DNA of 64,000 nucleotides. It comes from Deferribacter thermophilus. GTDB lineage: Bacteria; Chrysiogenota; Deferribacteres; Deferribacterales; Deferribacteraceae. Where the stretch lies: the NCBI RefSeq assembly GCF_049472675.1, contig NZ_JAPNXM010000011.1, forward strand, positions 3,291-67,290. The letters run 5' to 3'. Positions 9,351 to 17,174 of the stretch are shown piece after piece. How positions within the stretch are numbered: position 1 is the first letter of the stretch; each line of letters starts with the position of its first letter. Position numbers and translations under genes: made by a program. The notes under the pieces were generated by a model. That model was not told the origin of the DNA. It ran no database searches and saw nothing but the letters and a program-made list of their open reading frames with translations.

Positions 9351-10410
9351 CCATTAACTTTATTAATTCTTTTTTATTTATAAAGGTTGAAAGATGAAAA
9401 GAATTATAACCTAAATTATTACATTTTTCACATCCGTTTCCATTACACTGGCACTTTTCTGGGATAAAACCATCGAAGTAAAATTCATTTTCAAAATTTA
9501 TAAAATCAGGTGTTGTAATTAATGATATATTTGTAATGTTGGGAACTTCATTTAAACAGTAATGTGTATATCCAGGTATTATTGTATCAGATTTTAATAA
9601 ATTATTCTTTTTGTCAAAAATGTTAGACTTATAAATAATAGATAAATCTTTCAAAACTAAACCGAACTTTGAAACGACTAAAATCTGATTGGTTTCATAG
9701 CTGTCGCTTACATTTTCTGTAGAAATTGGGTAAACTGATAAAAGTTGTTTGTTATTATTTTCTAAATAGTTATAAATTGTTGAATAACCTAATTCGAAGA
9801 AGGAGTTATTAACTTCGTCTACTAAATCACCTTGGAAAGAAAATTCGTCATATTTTTTTTGTATACCGCAGCCATAAATAAAAATTGATATTTTATTATT
9901 GTTTTTAAGAAAGTCTATTCTATAGAAGAATGTGTCGTTTAACTTTGTAATAAGGGTTTTTAGATGTAGTAAAATCTCAGATTTTGAGTCAAAAATTTTA
10001 TTTAAAATTTCTTTAATTTTTTTACCATTTGCTACAGAAATAGATATCTCTTTATTTGTGTATCTCTTTAACTCAGAAATAAGCTCTTCTCTAAATGGAT
10101 CATCTGTAACTATTTTTATTTCAGTTTCAGTTTCATATAAAGGTATAAAATTGTTTTTTATTAAAAGCTCTGAAGGGAAGGTTTTTATATATTGTACATC
10201 AAGCTCTTTTTCATTTAATATTACAAAAGGAAGGCTTAACTGCTTGCTCAGAACATATTCTATGTCATCATCAGTAATTTTCCCTAATTCTACTAAAGCC
10301 TCACCTAACCTAATCTTTTTCTTTTTTTGATATTCTAAACCCTCTTGAAGGTCTTTTTCTGTGATTAATTTATATTCTAGTAATAATTCACCAATATTTT
10401 TTCTATTCAT
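9328..10410 (-). CDS. GspE/PilB N-terminal-domain protein lacking the ATPase core
   Basis: 360 residues from ATG 10410, which overlaps the TPR gene stop (ATGAATAG). Residues ~1-140 match the T2SSE/MshEN N-terminal domain: IGELLLEYKLITEKDLQEGL, LGEALVELGKITDDDIEYVL, then LPFV and EIKIVTDDPF. The rest aligns poorly with the ATPase. I find no Walker A, Asp box or His box. Yet a four-Cys cluster near the C-terminus (CQCNGNGCEKCNNLGY) resembles the zinc motif C-x2-C..C-x2-C..GY of GspE/PilB. So it looks like a degenerate or regulatory GspE relative, co-transcribed with pilT. A frameshifted remnant is unlikely because one frame runs the full length. Confidence 0.7.
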   Translation of the reverse strand: MNRKNIGELLLEYKLITEKDLQEGLEYQKKKKIRLGEALVELGKITDDDIEYVLSKQLSLPFVILNEKELDVQYIKTFPSELLIKNNFIPLYETETEIKIVTDDPFREELISELKRYTNKEISISVANGKKIKEILNKIFDSKSEILLHLKTLITKLNDTFFYRIDFLKNNNKISIFIYGCGIQKKYDEFSFQGDLVDEVNNSFFELGYSTIYNYLENNNKQLLSVYPISTENVSDSYETNQILVVSKFGLVLKDLSIIYKSNIFDKKNNLLKSDTIIPGYTHYCLNEVPNITNISLITTPDFINFENEFYFDGFIPEKCQCNGNGCEKCNNLGYNSFHLSTFINKKELIKLMDEKNGKN

Positions 10411-11410
10411 CAAAATCACCAAGCTCTTCAGATATTTTGTCTAATTCGATATTATAAAAAAGGTTTATATCAGATAAAAATGATTCTATAGTTTCATTAT
10501 AATTTTGTTCGATTAATTGAATATGTTTTTTTAGTTTATTTTTGCTTACATTATAAAAGCTTGCAATTGTGTTTAATGTGAAATCAGAGTCTGATATACT
10601 TATAGTGGTAAAATATTCACATATTGCTGCTAACATAGTACTATTATTAATAGGGTAGTGATTATCTTGTAAAATTTTTATAAGATCTAACCCTTTTTCA
10701 ATTTCAAAATTAAAATAGCCTCTTATGCACATATTTTCTGTTAGTAAAGTGCCTGCTTTTACAAATGTTAAGTCATGAATATTTCTTAAAAAAGGGATAA
10801 GTAATGTTTTTTTTATCTCTTTTATGTTTAGTTCAATATCAGAAAACTCCTCATAAGCATCAATTAAAACAAAACTTTCTGGATATCTATTTAAGCCGTT
10901 TAAGATAATTTTTTTAGCTATATCAAATTGTTTATTTAAAATATATCCATAAGCATAATCAACAAAAAGCTGTTCATCTACAGAGTTTGTTGATAGCAGT
11001 TTTTCGAAAATAATTTTTGAATGAGTGATATCACCTATAAATGAATAACAAGAAATCAAAAGTTTTAAAATTTCTGTGCGATTAGGGGATATTTTAAGAT
11101 GTTTTTTCATTAAATTTATTGCTTCAAAAAATCTATTTTCAATAATTAGTATATTTCCAAGATTTACTAATGAATTTATGTTATTGATATTGTATTTTAA
11201 TGAAATGTTGTAGTATCTTTTTGAGAGGGGATAATTCCCAGTTTGATAATTGATAATTCCCAATAGCTCATATATTTTTGATTTTTCATTAATAGGTAAT
11301 GATTCATCCTTAAGATAAGCTTTTAGTAACTTTTCAGCATGTGGATAATTTTCACTGTTTAAAAGTTTGTTTATCTTATTACTGTAAAAATATTTAACCT
11401 TTGTATTCAT
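10403..11410 (-). CDS. Tetratricopeptide-repeat protein with HTH-like C-terminal region
   Basis: 335 residues. The first ~180 are TPR-like helical pairs: EKLLKAYLKDESLPINEKSK, GIINYQTGNYPLSKRYYNIS and LVNLGNILIIENRFFEAINL fit the 34-residue spacing. The C-terminal part contains a segment (AAICEYFTT, then NTIASFYNVSKNKLKKHI) that reads like a helix-turn-helix or cyclin-type fold. It is the first gene of the pilT operon, with SD AAGGG 5 nt before ATG. It is probably a scaffold or regulatory partner; the role is unknown. Confidence 0.65.
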   Translation of the reverse strand: MNTKVKYFYSNKINKLLNSENYPHAEKLLKAYLKDESLPINEKSKIYELLGIINYQTGNYPLSKRYYNISLKYNINNINSLVNLGNILIIENRFFEAINLMKKHLKISPNRTEILKLLISCYSFIGDITHSKIIFEKLLSTNSVDEQLFVDYAYGYILNKQFDIAKKIILNGLNRYPESFVLIDAYEEFSDIELNIKEIKKTLLIPFLRNIHDLTFVKAGTLLTENMCIRGYFNFEIEKGLDLIKILQDNHYPINNSTMLAAICEYFTTISISDSDFTLNTIASFYNVSKNKLKKHIQLIEQNYNETIESFLSDINLFYNIELDKISEELGDFDE

Positions 11411-11435
11411 AAAAACCCTTATTTAATTTTATGTT

Positions 11436-11463
11436 ATTATATTTATTTATCGTTTGTTGTCTA
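11436..11463 (-). promoter_or_regulatory. Sigma-70-type promoter of the TPR-pilT-NFACT operon
   Basis: On the minus strand, TAGACA (11463-11458), a 16-bp spacer and TATAAT (11441-11436) precede the TPR gene start at 11410. Confidence 0.5.
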
Positions 11464-11628
11464 TATTTTTATTTGTTAAATATAAAAGTTGTTTAATAAG
11501 TGATATGTTTAACATGATTTAATGGTTTTAAAATAAATGATTGCTCATTATAAATATATTATATTTGAGTTAACTTATTGATAGTGTAATAAATCTTGAT
11601 TATCATAAAATTATACATCAAATTTTTC
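11464..11628 (+). other. AT-rich intergenic stretch between the operon promoter and the RNA promoter
   Basis: About 165 bp of very AT-rich sequence between the minus-strand promoter of the TPR operon and the plus-strand promoter at 11629. No ORF, tRNA or strong hairpin seen. Confidence 0.6.
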
Positions 11629-11656
11629 TTGACACTTATTTTTTTTTATTTATATT
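11629..11656 (+). promoter_or_regulatory. Strong sigma-70 promoter of the candidate small RNA
   Basis: Consensus TTGACA at 11629-11634, a 16-bp spacer and TATATT at 11651-11656. The predicted start is about 11663, just before a perfect hairpin. The mtaB promoter at 52953-52980 has the same -35, spacer and -10. Confidence 0.7.
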
Positions 11657-11662
11657 TAAAAA

Positions 11663-11735
11663 TGATATTTTAAGGACCCTCCTCCCCCCTCCTTAAAATA
11701 TATGTTTTGCCAGCCTTTTGGCTGGCTTTTTTATT
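11663..11735 (+). ncRNA. Candidate ~70-nt small RNA with a C-rich anti-Shine-Dalgarno-like loop
   Basis: Between a consensus promoter and an intrinsic terminator lies a perfect 12-bp inverted repeat, 11665-11676 with 11690-11701. The left arm ends AAGGA and the right arm begins TCCTT. The 13-nt loop, CCCTCCTCCCCCC, is entirely pyrimidine and C-rich in an AT-rich genome. It contains CCTCC, the core of the 16S anti-Shine-Dalgarno. No ORF fits. C-rich single-stranded loops are known in regulatory RNAs that pair with G-rich ribosome binding sites; that role here is inference. Alternatively it is the attenuated leader of the gene cluster at 11771. Confidence 0.6.
11709..11732 (+). terminator. Intrinsic terminator of the candidate small RNA
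   Basis: GCCAGCC (11709-11715), a 4-nt T loop and GGCTGGC (11720-11726), followed by six T. It acts only on the plus strand. The nearest plus-strand gene upstream is more than 4 kb away, so it must end a transcript started locally. Confidence 0.85.
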
Positions 11736-11770
11736 TGATATTTTTATAAAATAAATTTATAATATGTGTT

Positions 11771-12148
11771 ATGTATAAGACTAATTTTTTTGTTTATAGA
11801 GTTTGTGTAAATACGATAGCGATTGGTTTCGCAGCTATTATATTTAAACATATTGTAGTAAGTTCCTTTTTGTCTCTTTTTTTGGGCGCATTGTTATTAA
11901 CTTTTCTTAATTTGGTATTGAAACCTATAATTTTAATATTAACTTTACCTATACAAATTTTATCTTTTGGTTTATTTTATATTATTACAAATGCATTTAT
12001 GTTAAAACTTACATCTGCTATTACTGATGGATTTTACATTGATGGTTTTTGGGCTGCTGTAGGTGGGAGTATTGTGGTAGGAGTTGTTAATTTTATTTTT
12101 GATATTTTTGCTACAAATACAGATATAAGGTTTTTCGAATGGAAATAA
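11771..12148 (+). CDS. Phage-holin-superfamily-IV-like (YvlD-type) membrane protein
   Basis: 125 residues with four hydrophobic helices and little else. The core FLNLVLKPIILILTLPIQILSFGLFYIITNAFML (in parts) fits the PF04020 holin-4 family: LVLKPI, LTLPI and the NAFML stretch are diagnostic. Despite the family name these are usually chromosomal membrane proteins of unknown function, and no phage genes are nearby. No clear SD precedes the ATG. It leads a plus-strand run ending in lptG and sits 38 nt after the terminator at 11709-11732. Confidence 0.75.
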   Translation: MYKTNFFVYRVCVNTIAIGFAAIIFKHIVVSSFLSLFLGALLLTFLNLVLKPIILILTLPIQILSFGLFYIITNAFMLKLTSAITDGFYIDGFWAAVGGSIVVGVVNFIFDIFATNTDIRFFEWK

Positions 12149-12642
12149 CAGAAATTAAAGAGGATTTGGAAAAGTTTGAAAATCTTATAAAAATGTATAA
12201 TTTTGAGTTTCAAAATTATTTTTTAGGCCATATGAAATTTCCCCCAGTGGTAAGAGAAAGAGAAATAAATAAAATTATTAAAAAGTATAATATTAATCAG
12301 ATAACAAATGCCACTTTAAGATTTAGATTTAACAATTTAGTTGCAAGGTTTTTGGTGTATCGAGAAAAATGGAATAAAAAATTAATGGAGCAAGAGGGGG
12401 TTAAAAAACCGCCTACAAAAATATACAACAAAACGACATATATACATGACAGAGAGTATGATATTGAAAAAGAAATTGAAAAAGAGCTTGCAAAACTGCC
12501 AGATTCTTATAATAAAGAAAAAATTAAATCTGCTATCAAGCAGAAAATTAATAGTTTAAAAAGCAAAAGGATTGAAAATATTGAAGTTAAAATAAAAGAT
12601 GTTAATGGGAAGCCAAAACTGTTAATAAGGCAAAAGAAATGA
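12139..12642 (+). CDS. MXAN_5187 C-terminal-like conserved protein
   Basis: 167 residues, highly charged and helical, with no membrane segment. FQNYFLGHMKFPPVVRE and ATLRFRFNNLVARFLVYREKW resemble the domain described at the C-terminus of Myxococcus MXAN_5187 proteins. It overlaps the preceding gene by 10 nt and the next gene by ATGA. Function is unknown; its place ahead of lptF/lptG suggests an envelope or regulatory role. Confidence 0.6.
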   Translation: MEITEIKEDLEKFENLIKMYNFEFQNYFLGHMKFPPVVREREINKIIKKYNINQITNATLRFRFNNLVARFLVYREKWNKKLMEQEGVKKPPTKIYNKTTYIHDREYDIEKEIEKELAKLPDSYNKEKIKSAIKQKINSLKSKRIENIEVKIKDVNGKPKLLIRQKK

Positions 12643-12926
12643 AAAAGAAATTATATAGAATAACTTTTTTGAATGATAGAAAAGAGATAATGACTATTCA
12701 TGCCAGTAATGTTAATACTTCATCTTTTTTAGGGTTAATTGAAGTATCAGATATCGTATTTCTTGATACATCAGAAATACTTTTTACCCCTAATGATGAT
12801 AAGGTAAAAAATGAATTTAAAGATGTAGAAAGGACTTTTATCCCCATTAACTACATTGTTAGAATAGATGAAATTATTCTTGAAAAAGAAACTCCTGTAA
12901 TTAGACTTTATAAAAATGATTCATGA
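12639..12926 (+). CDS. DUF1820 family protein
   Basis: 95 residues. YRITFLNDRKEIMTIHASNV, LGLIEVSDIVFLDTSEI and FKDVERTFIPINYIVRIDEI match the pattern I know for DUF1820, a small beta-rich cytoplasmic family of unknown function. The gene overlaps its neighbours on both sides by ATGA, so it is tightly coupled to lptF. Confidence 0.7.
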   Translation: MKKKLYRITFLNDRKEIMTIHASNVNTSSFLGLIEVSDIVFLDTSEILFTPNDDKVKNEFKDVERTFIPINYIVRIDEIILEKETPVIRLYKNDS

Positions 12927-13957
12927 AAATTATAGAAAGATATATTCTCAAAGAATTAGTTCCTGTTTACACTTTAGGTAATATTTTCTTTATATTCCTA
13001 TTATTGTTAGATAAAATTGTTGATTTATCAGAATTGGTGCTATCTAAAAGCGTGCCATTTTTTTTTATTATTGAGCTGATAGTTGCTTATTTACCATCAT
13101 TTTTGATTATAACTTTACCAACATCTGCACTGCTATCATCTCTTATTGTATATGGTAGGCTGTCAGACGATTCAGAATTGATAGCAATGAAATCACTTTC
13201 TGCGAAAAAGTTTAGCTTATATTTCCCTGCTTTATCATTAGGAATTATATCTTTTGTTTTCGCTATTGTAATTAGTTTGTATTTAATGCCAAAAGGGAAT
13301 GATTTTGCTATCAAAAAATTATTAGATATTTCAAAATTTGTTTCAATAAATGATTTTAAAGAAAATGAACTGTATACTGAGATACCTGGATTTGTTCTAT
13401 TTACAGAAAATAAGCTAGATAAAAATAGGTTTAAAAATCTTATCATTATTAATAAAAAAGAAAATATTATTATTAATGCTAAAGATGGTGAAATACTCAA
13501 CTCTGCTGAAGGTAGTCTGATCTTTGATTTGCACAATGGGGTTTTGGTTAGAGTTGGGAAGGAGACCCCTTCTAAAGTGGAGTTTAAAAACTTTGCTGTA
13601 AATATTCCTGTTTCTTCATTTAAAAATATTAAAGTAAGAGATGAAAGGGTAATGGATATAAAAAGTTTGGTAAAAAATTTAATAAAAGATAAAATATATC
13701 AATTTGAATTATCTAAGAGATTCTCAATACCTTTTGCTTCTATAATAATGGCTTTATTTGGTGCAGTACTTGGTTCTTTTTTTCACAGAGGGGGAAAAGC
13801 TTTCGGACTGACTTTGTCAATTGTTATTGTCTTAATTTATAATACAATATTAATTTTTTCACAAAATATGCTAAATGTGATTAACCCTTATGTTTCTGCC
13901 TGGGTAGCAAATATAATTTTTTCATTTATGTTGATATATTTTTACAGAAGGGTATAG
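12923..13957 (+). CDS. lptF: LPS export permease LptF (YjgP/YjgQ family)
   Basis: 344 residues. Helices 1-3 occupy the first ~110 residues and helices 4-6 the last ~75, with a periplasmic beta-jellyroll between them. The opening IERYILKELVPVYTLG is typical of the family. With LptG it forms the transmembrane part of the LptB2FG ABC exporter that extracts LPS from the inner membrane and passes it to LptC/LptA. LptB is not in the window. LptF and LptG were told apart only by order. Confidence 0.88.
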   Translation: MKIIERYILKELVPVYTLGNIFFIFLLLLDKIVDLSELVLSKSVPFFFIIELIVAYLPSFLIITLPTSALLSSLIVYGRLSDDSELIAMKSLSAKKFSLYFPALSLGIISFVFAIVISLYLMPKGNDFAIKKLLDISKFVSINDFKENELYTEIPGFVLFTENKLDKNRFKNLIIINKKENIIINAKDGEILNSAEGSLIFDLHNGVLVRVGKETPSKVEFKNFAVNIPVSSFKNIKVRDERVMDIKSLVKNLIKDKIYQFELSKRFSIPFASIIMALFGAVLGSFFHRGGKAFGLTLSIVIVLIYNTILIFSQNMLNVINPYVSAWVANIIFSFMLIYFYRRV

Positions 13958-13958
13958 T

Positions 13959-15041
13959 ATGAAGAAATTTCATAAATATGTTTTAAAAAATTATCTATAT
14001 TATTTATTGATAATTCTAATTTTTTCGCTTATTATTTATACGATATTTCAGCTAGTTCAGCATACAAAATACATTTCAAGGTATAATACACCATTTTTGA
14101 ATATATTAATTTTTGATTTGATGAAGATACCTTATTCAATTTATCAGGTGTTTCCTGTGGCGGCATCAGCAGCTTTAGTAGCTACAATGTTAAAATTGAT
14201 TAAAAATAATGAGTTAATTGCATATTTGAGCTTAGGTGGTAGGTTAAAAAATCTTGCTATATTATTTTTATCAATCAACCTCTTTTTTACAATTGTGCTA
14301 ATATATTATTCTGATGCAATAAACCCAAAGATACAGAAAATAAGAGCACGATATAAAGAAGAAAAAATTTTTTTTGAAAAGTATATAGAAAAGGCTTCTT
14401 TTACAGATTTTTACTTTAAAGATGGTGATAAAATAATAGGTATAGATTTGATTGATTATGACAAAAAGGAGTTGTTTGGAATAAATATTTTTCAATTAAA
14501 TCAAAATAGAGTTATTGGATTAGCAAGTGCTAAAATAGGAAAATATATTGGTGATAATAAATGGTTATTATTTGATTATAAATATTTTGATTTATTAGAT
14601 ATTCCTACAATTAAAGAAAATTTGAATAAATATATTTTTAGGAACGATACGCTGACTAAATTTATAAAAGTTAAACCGGACAATCCAAAGGAGCTTAGTT
14701 TTAAAAATCTTAGAAAAGTTATAAAAATTTATGAATCTAAAAGGCTTTCAACAGATAGTTTTAAGTTAATCTATTATAATAAACTTGCAAATCCTCTGAT
14801 TATTTTGGTTTTAACAATACTTTTGTTACCTGTTACTATTGTAATTTCTAGAAGTTATCAATACCTAAAGATTGCGGTAAAATCATTGACGGTCGTAATA
14901 GTTTTTTGGATTTTTTACTCTATTTTATATTCAATTGGAAAAAATGGGGTGATAGATCCTTTTGTTGCAAATTTTGGTGCGCATTTTATAGGTATACTGG
15001 TAGGGTTTTATATGATTTTCTTGAAAGAAAGATGGTTGTAG
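13959..15041 (+). CDS. lptG: LPS export permease LptG (YjgP/YjgQ family)
   Basis: 360 residues with the same architecture as its neighbour: N-terminal helices beginning FHKYVLKNYLYYLLI, a central periplasmic domain and three C-terminal helices. The segment YYNKLANPLIILVLTILLLP matches the conserved stretch entering helix 4. It starts 1 nt after lptF and is the partner subunit of LptB2FG. Confidence 0.88.
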   Translation: MKKFHKYVLKNYLYYLLIILIFSLIIYTIFQLVQHTKYISRYNTPFLNILIFDLMKIPYSIYQVFPVAASAALVATMLKLIKNNELIAYLSLGGRLKNLAILFLSINLFFTIVLIYYSDAINPKIQKIRARYKEEKIFFEKYIEKASFTDFYFKDGDKIIGIDLIDYDKKELFGINIFQLNQNRVIGLASAKIGKYIGDNKWLLFDYKYFDLLDIPTIKENLNKYIFRNDTLTKFIKVKPDNPKELSFKNLRKVIKIYESKRLSTDSFKLIYYNKLANPLIILVLTILLLPVTIVISRSYQYLKIAVKSLTVVIVFWIFYSILYSIGKNGVIDPFVANFGAHFIGILVGFYMIFLKERWL

Positions 15042-15140
15042 TTTAGTAATGTTAAACAATAGATGGTTAGAAACTAAAAAATATTTGATTTTTTCTTAAA
15101 ATAACATAATAATTGTTTTATTAAAATATCGGAGGTATTA

Positions 15141-15362
15141 ATGCCAAAGGTAATTATTGATATTGAAAGGTGTAAAGGGTGTGGACTTTGTATCAGTGTA
15201 TGTCCTAAAGAAGTTCTTAGATATTCAGGGAAATTTAACATTTATGGATATGATTATGCTGAGTGTATTGATGAATCTAAGTGTATATTATGTAGAAGTT
15301 GCGCTCTAATTTGCCCTGATGTTTGTTTTACTTTATTAAAAGAAGAAAAGGTTAAGGAGTAA
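15141..15362 (+). CDS. korD: 2-oxoacid:ferredoxin oxidoreductase, ferredoxin-like delta subunit
   Basis: 73 residues with two [4Fe-4S] motifs: CKGCGLCISVCPKEV and CILCRSCALICPD (C-x2-C-x2-C-x3-C-P). A GGAGG ribosome site precedes the ATG. It is the first gene of a four-subunit oxidoreductase and passes electrons between the TPP site and ferredoxin. The operon order delta-alpha-beta-gamma is characteristic of 2-oxoglutarate:ferredoxin oxidoreductase. Confidence 0.88.
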   Translation: MPKVIIDIERCKGCGLCISVCPKEVLRYSGKFNIYGYDYAECIDESKCILCRSCALICPDVCFTLLKEEKVKE

Positions 15363-15367
15363 TAAAC

Positions 15368-16420
15368 ATGAGTGAAAAAGTATTGATGAAGGGGAATGAA
15401 GCTATTGCTGAAGCTGCTGTGAGAGCTGGTCTTGTGGGGTATTTTGGATACCCAATTACTCCTCAAAATGAAGTTACGGCATATATGTCTTGGCGAATGC
15501 CAGAGTTAGGTAGAGTGTTTGTTCAAGCTGAAAGTGAGTTAGCTGCTATAAATATGGTATATGGTGCTGGTGCTACTGGGGTTCGTGTTATGACAACATC
15601 ATCAAGTCCTGGTATAGCTTTAATGCAAGAAGGGATATCTTATATGTGCGGTGCAGAAATACCCGCTGTAATAGTTAATATTGCAAGAGGTGGCCCAGGT
15701 CTTGGAAATATAGGCCCTAGCCAAGGAGATTATAATCAAGCTACCCGCGGCGGTGGTAATGGAGATTATAAATTATTAGTTTATGCCCCTCATACTGTGC
15801 AAGAAGCTATTGATTTAGTATATAAATCTTTTGATAAAGCAGAAAAATATAGGAACCCTGTTCTTATACTTGGTGATGGTGCTTTGGGGCAGATGGCAGA
15901 GGCTGTAATTTTGCCAGAGATGAAAGAGATTGAAGATAAAGATAAAGGTTGGGAACTTAATGGGGCAAAAGGGAGAGCTCCAAGATCAATAAAATCATTA
16001 AGATTAGCTGAAGGCAAATTAAAAGAGCATAATTGGCATTTAAAAAGAAAATATGAAGAAATGGAAGCAAACGAAGTTGAATATGAATATATTGAAGATG
16101 AGTATGAGGTGTTGATTGTTGCATTTGGAACTGCTGCCAGAGTAGCTAAATCAGCTGTAAAACAACTTAATAGTGAAGGTGTAAAAGCGGGTTTATTTAG
16201 ACCAATAACATTATATCCTTACCCATATACTTTCTTAAAAGATGCTGCAAAGAAAGCAAAAAAGGTGTTGGTTGCTGAAATGAATACTGGACAGATGTTG
16301 TTTGATGTCAGGTTGTCTGTATGTGATGATTCAAAAATTGAATTTTTAGGAAAACCTGGTGGAGAGGTATTTTCACCAGATGAAATTATAGAAAAAGTAA
16401 AAACGATGGTAGGTGTGTAG
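15368..16420 (+). CDS. korA: 2-oxoglutarate(2-oxoacid):ferredoxin oxidoreductase subunit alpha
   Basis: 350 residues. KGNEAIAEAAVRAGLVGYFGYPITPQNEV is the family's opening (only parts quoted), with the YPITP motif that contacts TPP. TSSSPGIALMQEGISYM and the GGPGLGNIGPSQGDYNQ region follow. SD AAGGAG lies 8 nt upstream. It carries the pyrimidine-binding part of the TPP site; with KorB it performs CoA-dependent oxidation, or reductive carboxylation, of a 2-oxoacid. 2-oxoglutarate is the most likely substrate by family resemblance. Confidence 0.88.
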   Translation: MSEKVLMKGNEAIAEAAVRAGLVGYFGYPITPQNEVTAYMSWRMPELGRVFVQAESELAAINMVYGAGATGVRVMTTSSSPGIALMQEGISYMCGAEIPAVIVNIARGGPGLGNIGPSQGDYNQATRGGGNGDYKLLVYAPHTVQEAIDLVYKSFDKAEKYRNPVLILGDGALGQMAEAVILPEMKEIEDKDKGWELNGAKGRAPRSIKSLRLAEGKLKEHNWHLKRKYEEMEANEVEYEYIEDEYEVLIVAFGTAARVAKSAVKQLNSEGVKAGLFRPITLYPYPYTFLKDAAKKAKKVLVAEMNTGQMLFDVRLSVCDDSKIEFLGKPGGEVFSPDEIIEKVKTMVGV

Positions 16421-16421
16421 G

Positions 16422-17174
16422 ATGAAAGTTGTATATGAAAAACCTAAAAGCTTATTATATAATAAAACCATATATTGCCCTGGTTGTAATCATGGGATTA
16501 TTCACAGATTGGTGGCTGAATCTATTGATGAGTTAGGTGTTAGGGAGAGCACGGTTGGTGTTGCTCCAGTTGGTTGTGCCGTTTTATTATATGACTATTT
16601 TAATTTTGATATAGTTGAAGCCCCACATGGAAGAGCCCCAGCTATGGCAACGGCGATGAAAAGGGTTAGACCTAATTTAACTGTTTTTACATATCAAGGG
16701 GATGGTGATTTGGCTTCAATTGGTATGGCTGAAATAATGCATGCAGCAAATAGAGGTGATAGTTTAACTGTGGTTTTTGTGAATAATGCAAATTATGGAA
16801 TGACTGGTGGGCAGATGGCACCAACCACATTGCCAGGTCAAAAAACAACTACTACCCCTATGGGGCGTATTGAAAAACAACATGGTTTCCCTTTTAGGAT
16901 GGCAGAAATTATTGGGGGGCTTCCTGCGGTTGCTTTTTCTTGTAGAGTTTCTGTGACTAATCCTAAAAATATTATGAAAGCTAAAAAGGCTATAAAAAAA
17001 GCTTTTGAAAATCAGCTTAATGATAAAGGGTTTTCTTTTGTTGAGGTATTATCCACATGCCCTACAAACTGGGGCATGAGCCCAGTTGATGCTCTAAAGT
17101 GGGTGGATGATGTGATGACAGCTTATTATCCATTGGGGGTTTTTAAAGATATTGATAATGAGGTGCAAAAATGA
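16422..17174 (+). CDS. korB: 2-oxoglutarate(2-oxoacid):ferredoxin oxidoreductase subunit beta
   Basis: 250 residues from ATG 16422; a GTG at 16413 is also in frame but would overlap korA. It carries YCPGCNHGIIHRLVAE and the TPP/Mg motif GDGDLASIGMAEIMHAANR...NNANYGMTGGQ, typical of KorB. This is the pyrophosphate-binding half of the TPP site and carries the proximal FeS cluster. It overlaps the gamma subunit by ATGA. Confidence 0.9.
   Translation: MKVVYEKPKSLLYNKTIYCPGCNHGIIHRLVAESIDELGVRESTVGVAPVGCAVLLYDYFNFDIVEAPHGRAPAMATAMKRVRPNLTVFTYQGDGDLASIGMAEIMHAANRGDSLTVVFVNNANYGMTGGQMAPTTLPGQKTTTTPMGRIEKQHGFPFRMAEIIGGLPAVAFSCRVSVTNPKNIMKAKKAIKKAFENQLNDKGFSFVEVLSTCPTNWGMSPVDALKWVDDVMTAYYPLGVFKDIDNEVQK

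Noticed and set aside
11771..12148. Prophage signal from the holin-like gene
   Set aside because: The family is commonly chromosomal and no phage gene lies nearby.
13087..13536. 149-residue minus-strand ORF inside lptF
   Set aside because: Antisense shadow of a well-supported gene, with Ser/Ile-rich low-quality composition and no ribosome site.
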